NCBI GenBank assembly: GCA_965207535.1
Contig: CBDBMR010000016.1
Coordinates: forward strand, 62,001-126,000
DNA length: 64,000 nucleotides
Origin: JAJDXO01 sp965207535
GTDB taxonomy: Bacteria; Pseudomonadota; Alphaproteobacteria; Rhodospirillales; UBA2165
Reading direction: 5' to 3'
The notes under the pieces were generated by a model, which saw only the letters and a list, made by a program, of their open reading frames with translations, had not been told where the DNA came from and did no database searches. This document shows positions 28,325 to 37,296 of this stretch, piece by piece (positions within the stretch are counted from its first letter, which is position 1; each line of letters begins with the position of its first letter). The position numbers and the translations under genes are program-made.

Positions 28325-28373
28325 GCCGGGTCCATGGTGAGAAATGCGGGCTAGACACCATGCCCCGGCTTTT
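28325..28373 (+). terminator. rho-independent terminator-like hairpin
   Basis: Stem GCCGGG...CCCGGC encloses a second stem CATGGTG/CACCATG, followed by TTTT. The loop contains the 16-bp repeat TGGTGAGAAATGCGGG that also occurs at 5471. Located 36 bp after the DUF3179 stop. Confidence 0.65.
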
Positions 28374-28464
28374 CTTATTTTGAGCGGGAAATCCGGGCGG
28401 GACGAGCGCCCCTATTGAGCCGATGCAAGCCGCCGGAGCACGCAGCTAGGCGAGGAAATATCGA

Positions 28465-29175
28465 ATGGCCGACAGGAAGCTGCCGACCAAGTCCTCGTCG
28501 GACGAGGTCCAGGAATTCCTCCAGAAGGTCGCGCTGACGCCGAAACGGGCGAGTTCCAGCGGCGATCCCGGCCGCCTGTTGTTCGCCATGGATGCGACGG
28601 CGAGCCGGGAGCCCACTTGGGACCGGGCCAGTAGTCTCCAGGGCGCCATGTTCCAGGAAACCGCGGCGCTGGGCGGTCTGGAAATTCAGCTCTGCTATTA
28701 CCGCGGCTTCGGCGAATTCAAGGCCACCAAGTGGATGACCGATTCACAGGCGCTGCTTCGCCAGATGACCGGTGTCTTCTGCCTGGCGGGTGAGACCCAG
28801 ATCGCCAAGGTGCTGCGGCACGCGGTCCAGGAAACCAAGGAGAAGCCCGTCGACGCGCTGGTATTTGTCGGCGATTGCGTTGAGGAGGATGTCGACAAAC
28901 TCGGCCACATTGCCGGCGAACTGGGCATTCTCGGCGTGCCGGTCTTCGTCTTCCAGGAGGGATATGACGGCATGGCGGAGTTCGCCTTCAAGCAAATCGC
29001 GGCGCTGACCAACGGCGCCTATTGCCGGTTCGATTCCTCGAGCGCCCAGACCTTGAGGGAGCTTCTTCAGGCCGTGGCGGTGTACGCCGCCGGCGGCCGG
29101 CCGGCGCTCGAGGATTTGGCCAAGAGCCAGGGAGGCGCTGTCCTGCAAATCGCCCATCAGGTGAATCGGGGTTAG
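28465..29175 (+). CDS. VWA-like protein paired with a J-domain gene
   Basis: A 236-residue soluble protein. The middle resembles a von Willebrand A domain: LLFAMDATASREPTWDRAS gives a DxTxS MIDAS-like motif, and ALVFVGDCVEEDVDKLGH continues a typical Rossmann strand, near VFVFQEGYDG. The C-terminus is helical. The N-terminal KSSSDEVQEFLQKV is a short linker. It sits eight bases before a gene with a membrane anchor and a J-domain. VWA/J-domain pairs of this kind are seen in alphaproteobacteria, and the VWA partner may deliver a client to the J protein, but this is an inference. Confidence 0.7.
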   Translation: MADRKLPTKSSSDEVQEFLQKVALTPKRASSSGDPGRLLFAMDATASREPTWDRASSLQGAMFQETAALGGLEIQLCYYRGFGEFKATKWMTDSQALLRQMTGVFCLAGETQIAKVLRHAVQETKEKPVDALVFVGDCVEEDVDKLGHIAGELGILGVPVFVFQEGYDGMAEFAFKQIAALTNGAYCRFDSSSAQTLRELLQAVAVYAAGGRPALEDLAKSQGGAVLQIAHQVNRG

Positions 29176-29182
29176 CGGGCCC

Positions 29183-29914
29183 ATGCCGACATTCATCCTG
29201 GGAGTCGCGATCCTCATCGGCCTGTTTCTGGCCGCCCGCTGGTTTTCTTCGGCGCCGCCGGCTCAGCTGGCCAAGGTCCTGAAGGTTGCGCTTGTCGTCA
29301 TTTTCGTCCCGCTGACCATCTTTCTGGTGCTTCGGGGCGGGGCGCATTTTCTGTTCGTTCTCCTGCCCGCCCTGCTTCCGTGGATCTGGCGTTTCCGGGC
29401 GCTCAACAGGATGCGCAAGAATTGGCAACGCATGTCGTCGGGCACCCGGGCGGGCGCCGGGCAGTCATCCCAGGTCGAGACGGCTTTCCTGCGCATGAAT
29501 CTGGACCTGGGATCGGGCGAGATGGACGGCGAGGTGCTGCAGGGCGGTTACCAGGGCCGGTCGCTCCGCGACCTGTCCCTGGACCAGCTCATCGGCCTGC
29601 TCGGTGAATGCGCGGCCGACGAACAGTCGGCGCAGGTCCTGATGGCCTACCTGGAGCGCTATCATCCCGACGAGTGGCGGGAGCGCGCGGGCGCCGCCGG
29701 CTCCGGTGACGGGTCGGGCAAGGCGGCAGCCGGCAGCGGCGCCATGACCCGCGACGAGGCCCTCGAGGTGCTGGGGCTCGACGGCGACCCGACCGAGGAC
29801 GAGATCAAGGAAGCCCACCGGGACCTGATGACCAAATTGCATCCCGACCGGGGCGGTTCGACCTATCTGGCGACCAAGATCAACCAGGCCAAGGACTTGT
29901 TGCTGGGGATTTGA
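29183..29914 (+). CDS. membrane-anchored J-domain (DnaJ-like) protein
   Basis: A 243-residue protein with two N-terminal transmembrane segments (about residues 4-20 and 35-70), a central soluble part and a C-terminal J domain (about residues 186-243). The HPD motif is intact in LMTKLHPDRGGSTYLATKINQAK, which recalls the Tim14/Pam18 group of J proteins. J domains stimulate DnaK ATPase, so this protein would recruit DnaK to the inner membrane. A Gly/Ser-rich linker precedes the J domain. It starts eight bases after the VWA-like gene, so the two are very likely one operon. Confidence 0.85.
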   Translation: MPTFILGVAILIGLFLAARWFSSAPPAQLAKVLKVALVVIFVPLTIFLVLRGGAHFLFVLLPALLPWIWRFRALNRMRKNWQRMSSGTRAGAGQSSQVETAFLRMNLDLGSGEMDGEVLQGGYQGRSLRDLSLDQLIGLLGECAADEQSAQVLMAYLERYHPDEWRERAGAAGSGDGSGKAAAGSGAMTRDEALEVLGLDGDPTEDEIKEAHRDLMTKLHPDRGGSTYLATKINQAKDLLLGI

Positions 29915-29934
29915 TCCGCCGCGCCGACCGCACC

Positions 29935-30918
29935 CTAATCGAGCCCCAGCTTGAACAGTTTGTTGGCGTTGTCGCGGCCGATTTGCCGGCGCTGCCGTTC
30001 GTCGAGGATGGGCGTGTCGTCGTACCAGATGGCCGCCTCGTCGGTCTGTTCGAACGGGTAGTCGACGGAAAACATCAGATGGTCGACGCCCATCTCATCC
30101 AGGCAACAGCGAAGCGTGGTATCGGAGAAATTTCCCGAGGTCGTGATGTGGAAGTGCTCCCTGAAAACCTGACCGATGGGCCGGGCGCCCTTGTAGTCGG
30201 CGCCGGTGACCTTCATCCGGGCGTCGATGCGCCACAGGTCGTAGGGGATGCGTTCACCCAGGTGTCCCAATACCACCTTCAGGCCGGGATATTCGTCGAA
30301 CAGGCCGGAGCCGCAGAGGCGCAGGGAGTGGATCGAGGTCTCGCGGGCGAATCCCCAGACGGCGGTTTCCAGCCAGGGATGGCCCGAGGTGGCGAAATCG
30401 CGCTCTTTGATCTGCGCCCGGGGGTGCAGATAGAACGGCACGTCGAGCTCGGCGACCGTCGCCCAGAAACTCCGGTATTCGGGGATATCGTAATAGACAA
30501 CGGAATCGGAAACGTCGCGCTGGGTGAAGCCGTTGACCAGCGCGCCGACGAAGCCCAGGTCGTTGACGCACCTCGCCAACTCCTTCGACGCCAGTTCCGG
30601 GTCCTGCATGGGGAGCGCGGCGAACCCCCGGAACCGGTCCGGGTTCTTCGCCACTTGCTCGGCGAGGTGGTCGTTTGCCCGGGTGGATATCTCCGCCGCT
30701 TCCTGACGGTCGACGATTGCCTGAACCGCCGGGGCATTGAGCGACACCAGGGTCATTTCAATTCCATGCTTGTCCATCTGTTCGAGGCGCAATTCCCCGA
30801 TATCCAGCAACTGGTCGCGAAGCAGCTCCCAGCCGGGCGCCGCGCCCACTATCTGCATGGAATCGTCCAGGGTTTCGGGAAGAGCCATATGCTCCTCCAA
30901 TGCAATTTTGCCATCCAT
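29935..30918 (-). CDS. amidohydrolase-family decarboxylase, gamma-resorcylate decarboxylase-like
   Basis: A 327-residue TIM-barrel metalloenzyme of the ACMSD-like family. The metal-binding entry is KIALEEHMALPETLDD (ExH), then VPFYLHPRAQIKERDF, VLGHLGERIPYDLWRID and FSVDYPFEQTDEA with the metal-binding aspartate. The YDLWRID and LNAPAVQAI stretches are very similar to 2,6-dihydroxybenzoate (gamma-resorcylate) decarboxylases. Such enzymes interconvert resorcinol and 2,6-dihydroxybenzoate. No other aromatic-degradation genes are adjacent, so the natural substrate is open; a related hydroxybenzoate is possible. Confidence 0.8.
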   Translation of the reverse strand: MDGKIALEEHMALPETLDDSMQIVGAAPGWELLRDQLLDIGELRLEQMDKHGIEMTLVSLNAPAVQAIVDRQEAAEISTRANDHLAEQVAKNPDRFRGFAALPMQDPELASKELARCVNDLGFVGALVNGFTQRDVSDSVVYYDIPEYRSFWATVAELDVPFYLHPRAQIKERDFATSGHPWLETAVWGFARETSIHSLRLCGSGLFDEYPGLKVVLGHLGERIPYDLWRIDARMKVTGADYKGARPIGQVFREHFHITTSGNFSDTTLRCCLDEMGVDHLMFSVDYPFEQTDEAAIWYDDTPILDERQRRQIGRDNANKLFKLGLD

Positions 30919-31275
30919 CGCTCTGATCCTTTCCCGGCGTTCAGCCGTCGTGGTTATGCTCTAGCTCAAGGAAAATACCCTGCCGGACCTATCCTGTCCC
31001 GCACGACGTGCGGCCGGACATGGCCGGCGGCGGCGAATCTCGGGCGGCAACGGCGCTCAATGCCCGCCGTGCGCCGCCCGGGCGTCCCGACCGGCAGCCG
31101 GGCCGGTGCGGTCCCCCAATGCAGGGAATTCGTTACGAGTTGCGATTCGGGCATTTTACTCTATGAATATCAAGCACATGGTGTCGGTTTGCGTGGGCAG
31201 TTACGGCTTCGCCGCACGCTGAACGTATAGAATTATGCCGGGTTCGGCCGGTCCCCGGCCTCTCTTGGGGGGTTC
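30919..31275. other. 357-bp intergenic region between divergent genes
   Basis: Holds the divergent promoters of the decarboxylase gene and galU. GC-rich in its left half with several short inverted repeats of GCCGG type; a GGCCGG-TCC-CCGGCC hairpin lies about 30 bp before galU. I see no credible gene or clear regulator site. Confidence 0.5.
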
Positions 31276-32145
31276 ATGGCAAATCCAATTCGAAAAGCGG
31301 TTTTTCCGGTGGCCGGCCAGGGGACCCGCTTTTTGCCGGCAACCAAGGCGATGCCCAAGGAAATGCTGCCGGTGGTCGACCGGCCGCTGATCCAGTACGC
31401 CGTCGACGAGGCCCGGGCAGCGGGGATCGAGGAATTCATTTTCGTCACGGGCCGCGCCAAAAGCGCCATCGAGGACCACTTCGATGCCTCTTCCGAACTC
31501 GAGCGCTCCCTCGAGGAGCAGGGAAAGACCGAAGCACTGGCCGCCATCCGCGAGGTCATGCCCGAGGCCGGCCGGATCGCCTATACCCGTCAGCAGCATC
31601 CCCTGGGGCTGGGGCATGCCGTATGGTGTGCCCGCTATCTCATCGGCGACGAGCCGTTTGCCGTGCTGCTGGCCGATGATCTCATCCTGGCGGAGCCCGG
31701 CTGCCTCGCCCAGATGATCGATGTCTACGAACGGACCGGCGGCAACCTTGTGGCGGCGGAGGATGTCCCGCAAGAGCAAACCGACCGCTACGGTATTCTC
31801 GATGTGGCGGAGGATGACGGGACGCTGGCGCGGGCTCGGGCCCTGGTGGAGAAACCGAACCCGGCCGATGCGCCGTCCACCTTGTCGATTATCGGGCGTT
31901 ACATCCTGCAGCCCCAGGTCCTCAGGGAATTGGACCGGCAGGAGAAGGGGGCGGGCGGCGAAATCCAGTTGACCGACGCCATGGCGCGGACGATCGGAGA
32001 CATCCCGTTTCATGGTCTCCGGTTCGAGGGCCGCCGTTTCGATTGCGGCAACCGGCTGGGTTTTATCGAAGCCAACATTGCGTTCGGTCTGGATCGAGAC
32101 GATATGACCGATCGTGTAAAGGAAATTCTCGCGGCCTACGGATGA
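31276..32145 (+). CDS. galU: UTP-glucose-1-phosphate uridylyltransferase
   Basis: A 289-residue GalU that makes UDP-glucose from UTP and glucose 1-phosphate. The nucleotide-binding signature is VAGQGTRFLPATKAMPKEML, followed by VVDRPLIQYAVDEARAAGI. The QQHPLGLGHAVWCARYLIGD segment and the C-terminal RFDCGNRLGFIEANIAFGL are typical of the family. It is the first of three same-strand genes, galU-ugd-phosphomannomutase, with gaps of 50 and 21 bp. Together they make UDP-glucuronate and mannose/glucose 1-phosphate for lipopolysaccharide or exopolysaccharide. Confidence 0.95.
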   Translation: MANPIRKAVFPVAGQGTRFLPATKAMPKEMLPVVDRPLIQYAVDEARAAGIEEFIFVTGRAKSAIEDHFDASSELERSLEEQGKTEALAAIREVMPEAGRIAYTRQQHPLGLGHAVWCARYLIGDEPFAVLLADDLILAEPGCLAQMIDVYERTGGNLVAAEDVPQEQTDRYGILDVAEDDGTLARARALVEKPNPADAPSTLSIIGRYILQPQVLRELDRQEKGAGGEIQLTDAMARTIGDIPFHGLRFEGRRFDCGNRLGFIEANIAFGLDRDDMTDRVKEILAAYG

Positions 32146-32195
32146 CAGGCGGACCCTGAATTCGCGCCGCACTTGAACGTGAAGGATAGCCCCAC

Positions 32196-33524
32196 ATGAA
32201 AATTGCCATGATCGGCACCGGCTATGTTGGTCTGGTTTCCGCCGCCTGTTTCTCCGAGTTCGGCGTGGAGGTGGTTTGCGTCGACAAGGACGAAGCCAAG
32301 ATCGATCGGCTGAATGCCGGTGAAATACCGATCTATGAGCCGGAACTGGACGCCCTCGTGGAGAAGAGCGTCGCGGCCGAACGTCTGTCCTTTACGACGA
32401 GACTCGAGGACGGCGTTCAGGGGGCCGATGCGGTATTTGTCGCCGTCGGCACACCGAGCCGCCGCGGCGACGGGCACGCCGATCTGACCTACGTCTACGA
32501 CGCGGCCCGCGAAATCGCCGAAGCCATGGACGGGTACACCGTGATTGTAACCAAATCGACGGTGCCCGTGGGCACCGGGGACGAGGTGGAAAACATCGTC
32601 CGTCAGGTGCGTCCCAATGCCGAATTCGATGTGGTTTCCAATCCGGAGTTCCTGCGCGAAGGCTCGGCGATCAACGACTTCATGCGGCCGGACCGGGTGG
32701 TGATCGGATCCACCTCGGAGCGGGCCAATGAGGTGATGCGGGGCCTCTACCGGCCGCTGTATCTGATCGAAACTCCGATCATCTTCACCCGGCGGCGGAC
32801 GGCGGAGTTGATCAAGTACGCCGCCAATACTTTCCTGGCGACCAAGATCACGTTCATCAACGAGATGGCCGATCTGTGCGAAGCGGTGGGCGCCGATGTC
32901 CAGGACGTGGCCCGCGGCATCGGCCTCGACGGCCGGATCGGCCGCAAGTTTCTTCACGCGGGGCCCGGGTATGGCGGGTCCTGCTTCCCCAAGGATACTC
33001 TCGCCCTGGTGCGGACGGCCCAGGATTCCGGAAGCCCGGTCAAGATCGTCGAGACGGTGGTATCGGTCAATAATGATCGCAAGCGGCGCATGGCCGACAA
33101 GGTCATCCGGGCGTGCGGGGGCTCGTTGACCGGCAGGACGGTCTCGGTCCTTGGGCTGACCTTCAAGCCGAACACCGACGACATGCGGGATTCGCCCAGC
33201 CTCGACATCGTGCCGGTGCTGATCGAGGCCGGCGCCGAGGTACGGGTCTTCGACCCCCGGGGAATGGAAGAAGCCCGGGAACTCATCGACGGGGTGACAT
33301 GGTGCGAGACCTCCTATGATGCCGTCGAAGGCTCCGACGTGGTCGCCATCGTCACCGAGTGGAACGAGTTTCGGGCACTGGACCTGGAACGTGTGAAATC
33401 GCTGATGAAGCGGCCTTGCATGGTAGACTACAGAAACATCTATAATCCGGATGAGATGGCTGCCGCCGGGTTTGACTACAGTTGCGTCGGCCGGCCGGGG
33501 GCACCATCGTCCGCCGCGGAATAA
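32196..33524 (+). CDS. ugd: UDP-glucose 6-dehydrogenase
   Basis: A 442-residue UDP-glucose dehydrogenase that oxidises UDP-glucose to UDP-glucuronate with two NAD+. The N-terminal Rossmann motif is IGTGYVGLVSAACFSEFG. The substrate-binding EFLREGSAINDFMRPDR and the catalytic cysteine in GPGYGGSCFPKDTLAL are present. The C-terminal domain has VLGLTFKPNTDDMRDSPS. It uses the product of galU upstream. Length and motif order are normal, and no frameshift is seen. Confidence 0.95.
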   Translation: MKIAMIGTGYVGLVSAACFSEFGVEVVCVDKDEAKIDRLNAGEIPIYEPELDALVEKSVAAERLSFTTRLEDGVQGADAVFVAVGTPSRRGDGHADLTYVYDAAREIAEAMDGYTVIVTKSTVPVGTGDEVENIVRQVRPNAEFDVVSNPEFLREGSAINDFMRPDRVVIGSTSERANEVMRGLYRPLYLIETPIIFTRRRTAELIKYAANTFLATKITFINEMADLCEAVGADVQDVARGIGLDGRIGRKFLHAGPGYGGSCFPKDTLALVRTAQDSGSPVKIVETVVSVNNDRKRRMADKVIRACGGSLTGRTVSVLGLTFKPNTDDMRDSPSLDIVPVLIEAGAEVRVFDPRGMEEARELIDGVTWCETSYDAVEGSDVVAIVTEWNEFRALDLERVKSLMKRPCMVDYRNIYNPDEMAAAGFDYSCVGRPGAPSSAAE

Positions 33525-33545
33525 AAGGCGCGCGAGAGGGCTCCT

Positions 33546-34949
33546 ATGACCGATGGCCGAAAATTGGACCCGACGATCCTCCGGGAGTACGACATCCGCG
33601 GCATTGTCGGCGACACCATCAGCGCCGATGACGTTCGGGTCATCGGGCGGACCTTCGGCTCGATCGTGGGTGAAAATGCCGGCCGGGACGGAAATCCGGC
33701 GGTCGCGGTCGGTTACGATGGCCGGATCAGCTCCCCGGAATTGTGCGCCGCGCTCACCGAGGGGCTGACTGCCGCCGGTGCCGACGTGCGCCTGATCGGC
33801 CGGGGCCCGACGCCGATGCTTTACTTCGCCACCCATCGTCTGGACGTGGATGCCGGTATGATGGTCACCGGCTCCCACAATCCGCCGGACCATAACGGCA
33901 TCAAGATGGTGCTCGGTCACAAGCCGTTCCATGGCGCCGATATTCAGGCGCTGGGCGTGCGGGCCGGCGCCGGCAGATTTTCATCGGGCAGCGGCGAGGT
34001 CGAGGAGATCGACGTCGAGGACGACTATGTCGATCAGCTTGTTCGGGGGTTCAGCCTGGGCGTGCCGCTTCGGGTCGCCTGGGATGCGGGCAATGGCGCC
34101 GCCGGCGATGTTCTCAAGAAGCTGCTGAGGCGGCTGCCGCACTCCCATTACGCCATCAATACGGAGATCGACGGCACGTTTCCCGCCCATCACCCCGATC
34201 CGACGGTGGAGGAGAATCTCGAGCAGCTGAAGGAGCTGGTGACCAGGGAGCATTGCGATCTGGGGTTTGCCTTCGACGGCGACGGGGACCGGATCGGGTT
34301 GGTCGATTCAGAGGGCAGGGTGCTCTGGGGCGACCAGATCATGGTGCTGCTGGCCCGTGACGTGCTGAGCCGCAATCCGGGCGCCACCATCATCGCCGAC
34401 GTCAAGGCAAGCCAGGTGTTGTTCGACGAAATCGAACGCGCCGGCGGCAAGCCCGTGATGTGGAAAGCCGGCCACTCGCTGATCAAGTCCAAGATGGCCG
34501 AAACCGGCTCGCCCTTGGCCGGCGAGATGAGCGGTCACATCTTCATCGCCGACGGCCATTACGGATATGACGATGCCCTGTATGCCGCCGTCCGGATCAT
34601 GAGCGTGCTCGCCGCCGCCAACCGGCGGCTCGCCGACGTGCGGGACTCGCTGCCGCAGATGGTCAACACGCCGGAACTGCGATTCGAGTGCCCCGACAAC
34701 CGGAAATTCGACGTCATCGACGAGGTCAAGGCGCGGCTCAAGCGCCGCCGCGGCATCAAGGTGCGCGACATTGACGGCGTCCGTGTCGAAACCAGCGACG
34801 GATGGTGGCTGCTCAGGGCATCCAATACCCAGGCGGTATTGGTGGCCCGGTGCGAAGCGGCCGATCCACAGGCGCTTGCCCGGCTCAAGTCGGCGGTCGC
34901 CGAGCAACTCGAAGCCAGTGGGATCGAGCCGCCCGAAGGCTTTGTCTGA
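33546..34949 (+). CDS. phosphomannomutase/phosphoglucomutase
   Basis: A 467-residue alpha-D-phosphohexomutase (AlgC/ManB type). The active serine is in MVTGSHNPPDHNGIKM. The metal-binding loop is AFDGDGDRIGLVD, the sugar-binding loop is GEMSGHIF, and the phosphate-binding motif in domain 4 is LLRASNTQAVLVARCE. It converts mannose 6-phosphate or glucose 6-phosphate to the 1-phosphates, supplying GalU. Domain 4 is intact. The stop is five bases from the stop of the convergent carboxypeptidase gene. Confidence 0.92.
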   Translation: MTDGRKLDPTILREYDIRGIVGDTISADDVRVIGRTFGSIVGENAGRDGNPAVAVGYDGRISSPELCAALTEGLTAAGADVRLIGRGPTPMLYFATHRLDVDAGMMVTGSHNPPDHNGIKMVLGHKPFHGADIQALGVRAGAGRFSSGSGEVEEIDVEDDYVDQLVRGFSLGVPLRVAWDAGNGAAGDVLKKLLRRLPHSHYAINTEIDGTFPAHHPDPTVEENLEQLKELVTREHCDLGFAFDGDGDRIGLVDSEGRVLWGDQIMVLLARDVLSRNPGATIIADVKASQVLFDEIERAGGKPVMWKAGHSLIKSKMAETGSPLAGEMSGHIFIADGHYGYDDALYAAVRIMSVLAAANRRLADVRDSLPQMVNTPELRFECPDNRKFDVIDEVKARLKRRRGIKVRDIDGVRVETSDGWWLLRASNTQAVLVARCEAADPQALARLKSAVAEQLEASGIEPPEGFV

Positions 34950-34954
34950 TCGGC

Positions 34955-36175
34955 TTAGTTCAGGGACCCTTCCGGTGCCCGCCCGGTGGACGCGTAGGCC
35001 ACGCCGGCGGGCAGGCGCACCTCCATGCACGGGATCCGATGACGGGTGAGTTTCCGGCAGGCGCGATAAGCATCGGTGCGGCTGATCCCCAGAATTCGCG
35101 ACCGGTAAAGAATTCGCCGTTTGCTCCGGTGCAGCGGCATCAAGGTGATTTGCCCGCCCTCGGCCATGGCGCCCAGCGTTTGCGCGGCTTTGCGGGCGGC
35201 GGCAAGGGCGGGGCGGCGGGAGTAGAAGGCGCCCACTTGAATGCCCCAGACGTTCCCGGAAGAGGTCACCACCTTTCGTTCGGCGGTTGCGCCCGGCAGC
35301 CGGTGGGTCGGCTTGCGGCCCGGTACCACGCGGTTGGAGGCCAGGGCTTCCCGCCGTTTCTTGTCGAACGCACGGTCCAGCAGGCTGGCCATGTGGCGGT
35401 TCCGGGAGCGCGCGGAATTGCCGCCGAACACCACGCCGATGAGCCGTTCGCCGGACCGTTCCGCGGAGGTGATCACGTTGTAGCCGGAAGCACGGATATA
35501 CCCGGTCTTGAGGCCGTCGGCGCCGTGGTAGGTTTTCAGCAGCTTGTTGTGGGTCCGGTAGGTGCGGCCGCCGAAGGCGAAGGCCTTGCGGCCAAACATG
35601 CCGTAGTACTTGGGAAAATGCGCCTGGACGGCGCGGGCCAGCGTGGACATGTCGCGGGCCGTGGACAGCTGACCGCGATGGGGCAGGCCGGAGGCATTGC
35701 GGAAGGTGGTGCGGCTCATCCCGAGCCTGCGGGCCTTGGCCGTCATCAGCGTGGCGAATTTGCGCTCGGTACCGCCCAGGGTCTCGGCGACCACTGTGGC
35801 GACATCATTGGCCGACTTGATGATCAGCGCCAGAACGGCGGTCTCGACCCTGATGGTGCCGCCGGCGCGCAGGCCCAGCTTGGAGGCCGGCTGCGCCGCG
35901 GCCCGCCGGGAAACTCTCATCCGGGAATTCATGCCGAGTTTGCCGTTCTCGACGGCCTCGAACAGCAGATAGAGCGTCATCAGCTTGGTCAGCGAGGCCG
36001 GGAAGTTTCGGGTCTGGGCGTTTACCGAGTGATAGACCTCGCCGGTATTCGCGTCGAGGACGATAGAGGCATATTTCGCCGACACGGAATGGGAAAACAA
36101 AAGGAGCGAGGCGACGGCCAAACCGGCCGCAAATGCAGCGCGACGGAAACAAGAGAATATGCAGTCGATTACCAT
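34955..36175 (-). CDS. D-alanyl-D-alanine carboxypeptidase (PBP5/DacF type) with SPOR domain
   Basis: A 406-residue penicillin-binding protein. Signal peptide AAFAAGLAVASLLLFSHSVSA, about residues 12-33. The active-site SxxK is in FPASLTKLMTLYL, SxN in IKSANDVA, KTG in GLKTGYIRASGYNV. The C-terminal ~80 residues (VWGIQVGAFYSRRPALAAAR onward) form a SPOR domain that binds denuded septal glycan strands. It trims D-Ala from peptidoglycan, and the SPOR domain would bring it to the division site. ATG 36175 is taken; an open frame upstream to 36376 has no signal peptide logic. Confidence 0.9.
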   Translation of the reverse strand: MVIDCIFSCFRRAAFAAGLAVASLLLFSHSVSAKYASIVLDANTGEVYHSVNAQTRNFPASLTKLMTLYLLFEAVENGKLGMNSRMRVSRRAAAQPASKLGLRAGGTIRVETAVLALIIKSANDVATVVAETLGGTERKFATLMTAKARRLGMSRTTFRNASGLPHRGQLSTARDMSTLARAVQAHFPKYYGMFGRKAFAFGGRTYRTHNKLLKTYHGADGLKTGYIRASGYNVITSAERSGERLIGVVFGGNSARSRNRHMASLLDRAFDKKRREALASNRVVPGRKPTHRLPGATAERKVVTSSGNVWGIQVGAFYSRRPALAAARKAAQTLGAMAEGGQITLMPLHRSKRRILYRSRILGISRTDAYRACRKLTRHRIPCMEVRLPAGVAYASTGRAPEGSLN

Positions 36176-36426
36176 GAGCCTCCGTACGCCCGCTTGGGGC
36201 GCCGCTGCTTGCCCGATCTCTCTACCCCCAAAAACCGAAGGTACGGCATGTTCCCGAACCTGTCCATCCGCCCCCGACGTTGGTCCCTGACGCCGCTCGC
36301 GGCGGGCGCCCGCTATTGATTCCGGCACCGGCCGGGTATCCCCAGGTATCCAATGCCCCTGACTGGAATGTTCCAAATGGCCTTAAAGAAAGTGTTAACG
36401 ACGAACCGGCGGTGTAGAATTAGCCC

Positions 36427-37131
36427 ATGCGTCATTGGCCGACACGATGCCTCGCCGTCCTTGCGGTGATTTTGTTGGCTGCCTGTGCGGCCCAACAGAC
36501 CACCGATCCGATCATTCGCAAGTTCAGCTGGTTCGCCTATCTGGGCGCGGAAGACATTCGTCGGCAGTGCGAACCGGGTGGTCTGGATCGCTACCGGCTG
36601 ATTTACAACGGCGTCTACATGGAGCAGGTGAGGGTGTACGAGATTACGCCGTCGCGCGAATCCGGCCGCTTCGATGTCCGCATCGAGATCAGCGAGCAAC
36701 CGGACCTGTCAAATATCGTTATCGATGGGAACGATATCGATCTGCTGGCGCCTTGGCGGCCTGAAGTCACGATCATCAGCGTTCCCGCCGATCAGGTCGC
36801 GGTTCTGGACCGGACGTTGACGGCGGACGGGGTGTTCGGGCCGCCGGCCAGGGGTCTGGAGTTGAGCTCCATTGACTTTTATTGGGCCGCCGCGGCGTGC
36901 CGGGGCGGCGAGTTTCACTTTACGGGCTATCTTTGGCCTGACGAGGGATTCAAATCGTTGGCGTTTCCCCAAGTCCTCGCCGCCTGGGATTTCACCGGAA
37001 TCGCGGTAAATCCGCCGCGCAAGACCGATCCGCTGGAATTTCCGCCCCATGATCCCGATCAGCCTCCCAACAACTTGTTTCAGGTCAAGGTGGGCGACGA
37101 CGGACTGAGCAACTCTCTCCTTCGGAATTGA
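36427..37131 (+). CDS. putative lipoprotein of unknown function
   Basis: A 234-residue protein with a lipoprotein signal peptide: LAVLAVILLAACAAQQ, lipobox L-A-A-C with Cys about residue 20. The mature part is mostly soluble, with one repeated beta-strand pattern (YRLIYNGVYMEQVRVYE, FDVRIEISEQPDLSN). The motif GVYMEQVRVYEI is conserved-looking. I do not recognise the family. It is read away from the carboxypeptidase gene. Confidence 0.65.
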   Translation: MRHWPTRCLAVLAVILLAACAAQQTTDPIIRKFSWFAYLGAEDIRRQCEPGGLDRYRLIYNGVYMEQVRVYEITPSRESGRFDVRIEISEQPDLSNIVIDGNDIDLLAPWRPEVTIISVPADQVAVLDRTLTADGVFGPPARGLELSSIDFYWAAAACRGGEFHFTGYLWPDEGFKSLAFPQVLAAWDFTGIAVNPPRKTDPLEFPPHDPDQPPNNLFQVKVGDDGLSNSLLRN

Positions 37132-37184
37132 TCGTCAAATTAACGAATTCGGCCATGAATCAGCCGTATTTCCGGAATGGGATT

Positions 37185-37213
37185 TTGCACGTTCGGCCCG
37201 GACGGCATATATT
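37185..37213 (+). promoter_or_regulatory. sigma70-like promoter for clpS-clpA
   Basis: TTGCAC (37185-37190) and TATATT (37208-37213) are exactly 17 bp apart, 84 bp before the clpS start. This is the best promoter match in the region and fits transcription of clpS-clpA. Confidence 0.55.
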
Positions 37214-37296
37214 CGGGGTTCGGTGCCCATGGCCACGGGCGCAGACTGGCAGATTTCCTGACGCGGACGAGACGCATTGAGACCAGCCAAGAAACG

